From Alloyangia pacifica (GTDB lineage Bacteria > Pseudomonadota > Alphaproteobacteria > Rhodobacterales > Rhodobacteraceae), in assembly GCF_003111685.1 (NCBI RefSeq), contig NZ_CP022189.1:2248001-2312000 (forward strand): a stretch of 64,000 nt of DNA, read 5' to 3'. Within the stretch, counting starts at the first letter, position 1; each line of letters begins with the position of its first letter. The notes under the pieces are model-generated. The model was given only the letters and a program-made list of their open reading frames with translations, was not told the origin of the DNA and did not search any database. The position numbers were made by a program, and so were the translations under genes. Below, piece after piece: positions 62,571 to 64,000 of the stretch.

Positions 62571-64000
62571 ATGAAGGACAGCACCAGCCCGCGCCAGCCC
62601 GACCGCCCCTGGCTGATCCGCACCTATGCCGGACATTCCACCGCCAGCGCCTCCAACGCGCTCTACCGGTCCAATCTCGCCAAGGGGCAGACCGGGCTTT
62701 CGGTGGCCTTCGATCTGCCGACCCAAACAGGGTATGACAGCGATCACGTGCTGGCCCGCGGCGAGGTCGGCAAGGTTGGCGTGCCGGTCTGCCACCTCGG
62801 CGACATGCGCGCACTGTTCGACCAGATCCCGCTCGAGCAGATGAACACCTCGATGACGATCAACGCCACCGCCCCCTGGCTGTTGTCGCTCTATATCGCC
62901 GTCGCGGAGGAACAGGGCGCGGAGATCGCGAACCTTCAGGGCACGGTGCAGAACGACCTGATCAAGGAATACCTCAGCCGCGGCACCTATATCTGCCCGC
63001 CGAAACCTTCGCTCAAGATGATCGGGGACGTGGCCGAGTATTGCTATGCCCATGTGCCCAAGTGGAACCCGATGAACGTCTGCTCCTATCATTTGCAAGA
63101 GGCTGGCGCGACACCCGAGCAGGAGTTGGCCTTTGCCCTCGCCACCGCCTGCGCAGTGCTGGACGAGCTGAGACCGCGGGTCGCCGCTGAGGATTTCGTG
63201 GCGCTCTGCGGACGCATCAGCTTTTTCGTCAACGCCGGGATCCGGTTTGTCACCGAGATGTGCAAGATGCGCGCCTTCGTCGATCGCTGGGACGAAATCC
63301 TGCAAGAGCGCTATGGGGTCGCCGATCCGAAATACCGGCGCTTCCGTTATGGCGTGCAGGTCAACAGCCTCGGGTTGACCGAGCAGCAGCCCGAAAACAA
63401 CGTCTATCGCATTCTCATTGAAATGCTGGCCGTCACCCTGTCGAAGAAAGCCCGCGCGCGCGCCGTGCAATTGCCCGCCTGGAATGAGGCGCTCGGCCTG
63501 CCCCGTCCCTGGGACCAGCAGTGGTCGATGCGGATGCAGCAGATCCTGGCCTATGAGACCGACCTGCTCGAATTCGACGATCTCTTCGACGGCAATCCCG
63601 CGGTGGATCGAAAGGTCGAGGAACTGAAGCAGGACGCGCGGGCCGAGCTGGCGAATATCGACTCGATGGGCGGCGCCATCGGCGCCATCGAATACATGAA
63701 AGCCCGGCTCGTCGACTCCAATGCGGACCGGCTCGGGCGTATCGAGCGCAATGAGACCACCGTGGTGGGCGTCAATCGCTGGACGGATGCCGAACCTTCC
63801 CCGCTGGTTGGCGAAGACGGTGGAATCATGGTGGTGGACCCTGCGGTCGAGCACGAGCAAATCTCTCGGCTTGGAGACTGGCGTGCCGCCCGCAATGCCG
63901 GTGCCGTGACCGCGGCGCTGGCCGAATTGCGCCGCGCCGCCTCGGCGGGGGAGAACATCATGCCCGCCTCGATCGCCTGCGCAAAGGCGGGGGTCACAAC
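62571..64000 (+). CDS. ecm: Ethylmalonyl-CoA mutase (partial, runs off window)
   Basis: The first 476 residues of a B12-dependent acyl-CoA mutase. It has TYAGHSTASASNALYRSNLAKGQTGLSVAFDLPTQTGYDSDH, MNTSMTINATAPWLLSLY, NLQGTVQNDLIKEYL, EAGATPEQELAFALATA and NSLGLTEQQPENNVYRI, the ethylmalonyl-/methylmalonyl-CoA mutase pattern. Position divergent from ccr identifies the ethylmalonyl type. The C-terminal cobalamin-binding domain is beyond the window. GGGAGGATGAT precedes the ATG. Confidence 0.93.
   Translation, partial: MKDSTSPRQPDRPWLIRTYAGHSTASASNALYRSNLAKGQTGLSVAFDLPTQTGYDSDHVLARGEVGKVGVPVCHLGDMRALFDQIPLEQMNTSMTINATAPWLLSLYIAVAEEQGAEIANLQGTVQNDLIKEYLSRGTYICPPKPSLKMIGDVAEYCYAHVPKWNPMNVCSYHLQEAGATPEQELAFALATACAVLDELRPRVAAEDFVALCGRISFFVNAGIRFVTEMCKMRAFVDRWDEILQERYGVADPKYRRFRYGVQVNSLGLTEQQPENNVYRILIEMLAVTLSKKARARAVQLPAWNEALGLPRPWDQQWSMRMQQILAYETDLLEFDDLFDGNPAVDRKVEELKQDARAELANIDSMGGAIGAIEYMKARLVDSNADRLGRIERNETTVVGVNRWTDAEPSPLVGEDGGIMVVDPAVEHEQISRLGDWRAARNAGAVTAALAELRRAASAGENIMPASIACAKAGVT

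Overview
The window reads as a chromosomal segment of a high-GC alphaproteobacterium, most likely Rhodobacteraceae/Roseobacteraceae. The support is: divergent ccr and ecm of the ethylmalonyl-CoA pathway; an ihfB-lapA-trpF run close to rpsA; a plant-type glutamate-cysteine ligase; a 41-residue single-Cys L36; and an RTX protein with an N-terminal segment I associate with this group. I see no insertion sequence, integrase, phage block or CRISPR array. The family assignment is inference from gene content, not from a search.

Layout. 0-2.4 kb: the tail of a membrane protein gene, an AAA ATPase gene facing two matched 22-bp inverted repeats, the SRP RNA, and an AT-richer lipoprotein gene. 2.4-6.6 kb: a signalling locus with a LuxR-type response regulator divergent from a cysteine-free molybdopterin-oxidoreductase-fold protein and a hybrid histidine kinase. 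6.9-9.8 kb: three glycosyltransferases. 9.9-14 kb: a LysR regulator and a 1046-residue RTX protein carrying three similar inserted modules. 14.4-21.3 kb: an OmpA-family protein with a coiled-coil partner, ubiA facing rsmE, a GNAT enzyme, a membrane protein and gshA. 21.3-26.4 kb: a noncoding stretch, a STAS/anti-sigma pair, thiolase, RluA-type pseudouridine synthase, N-formylglutamate amidohydrolase, tRNA-Val(GAC) and L36. 26.4-30.7 kb: trpF, lapA, ihfB, a ChaC-like gene and rpsA, all on the minus strand. 31-37.9 kb: an AcoR-like regulator and its probable target aldehyde dehydrogenase, a metallo-beta-lactamase-fold hydrolase, a GT-A-like protein, a BNR-repeat protein and a SIMPL protein.

38-50 kb: a 904-residue protein that looks like fused GspL/PilN-like and GspC/PilP-like ends, then glyS, a PPDK-like enzyme with an altered N-terminal domain, a cell-wall hydrolase, and a folB(extended)-folP-glmM run. 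50-59 kb: a MATE exporter, two hotdog thioesterases, two MerR regulators, a likely acyl-CoA dehydrogenase remnant, and a fatty-acid oxidation operon (GST, thiolase, cupin, FadB/FadJ-type fusion). 59-64 kb: a DUF2182/DUF1326 pair, ccr, and the first part of ecm, which runs off the end.

Most genes are housekeeping or central metabolism. The parts least explained by standard annotation are the pilus-like fusion protein, the cysteine-free sensor partner with its hybrid kinase, the RTX protein's triplicated module, the FolB C-terminal domain, the DUF2182/DUF1326 membrane pair, three palindromes at exact 25-bp spacing, and the paired operators of the AAA ATPase. I found no multi-gene defence island or obviously new enzymatic system.
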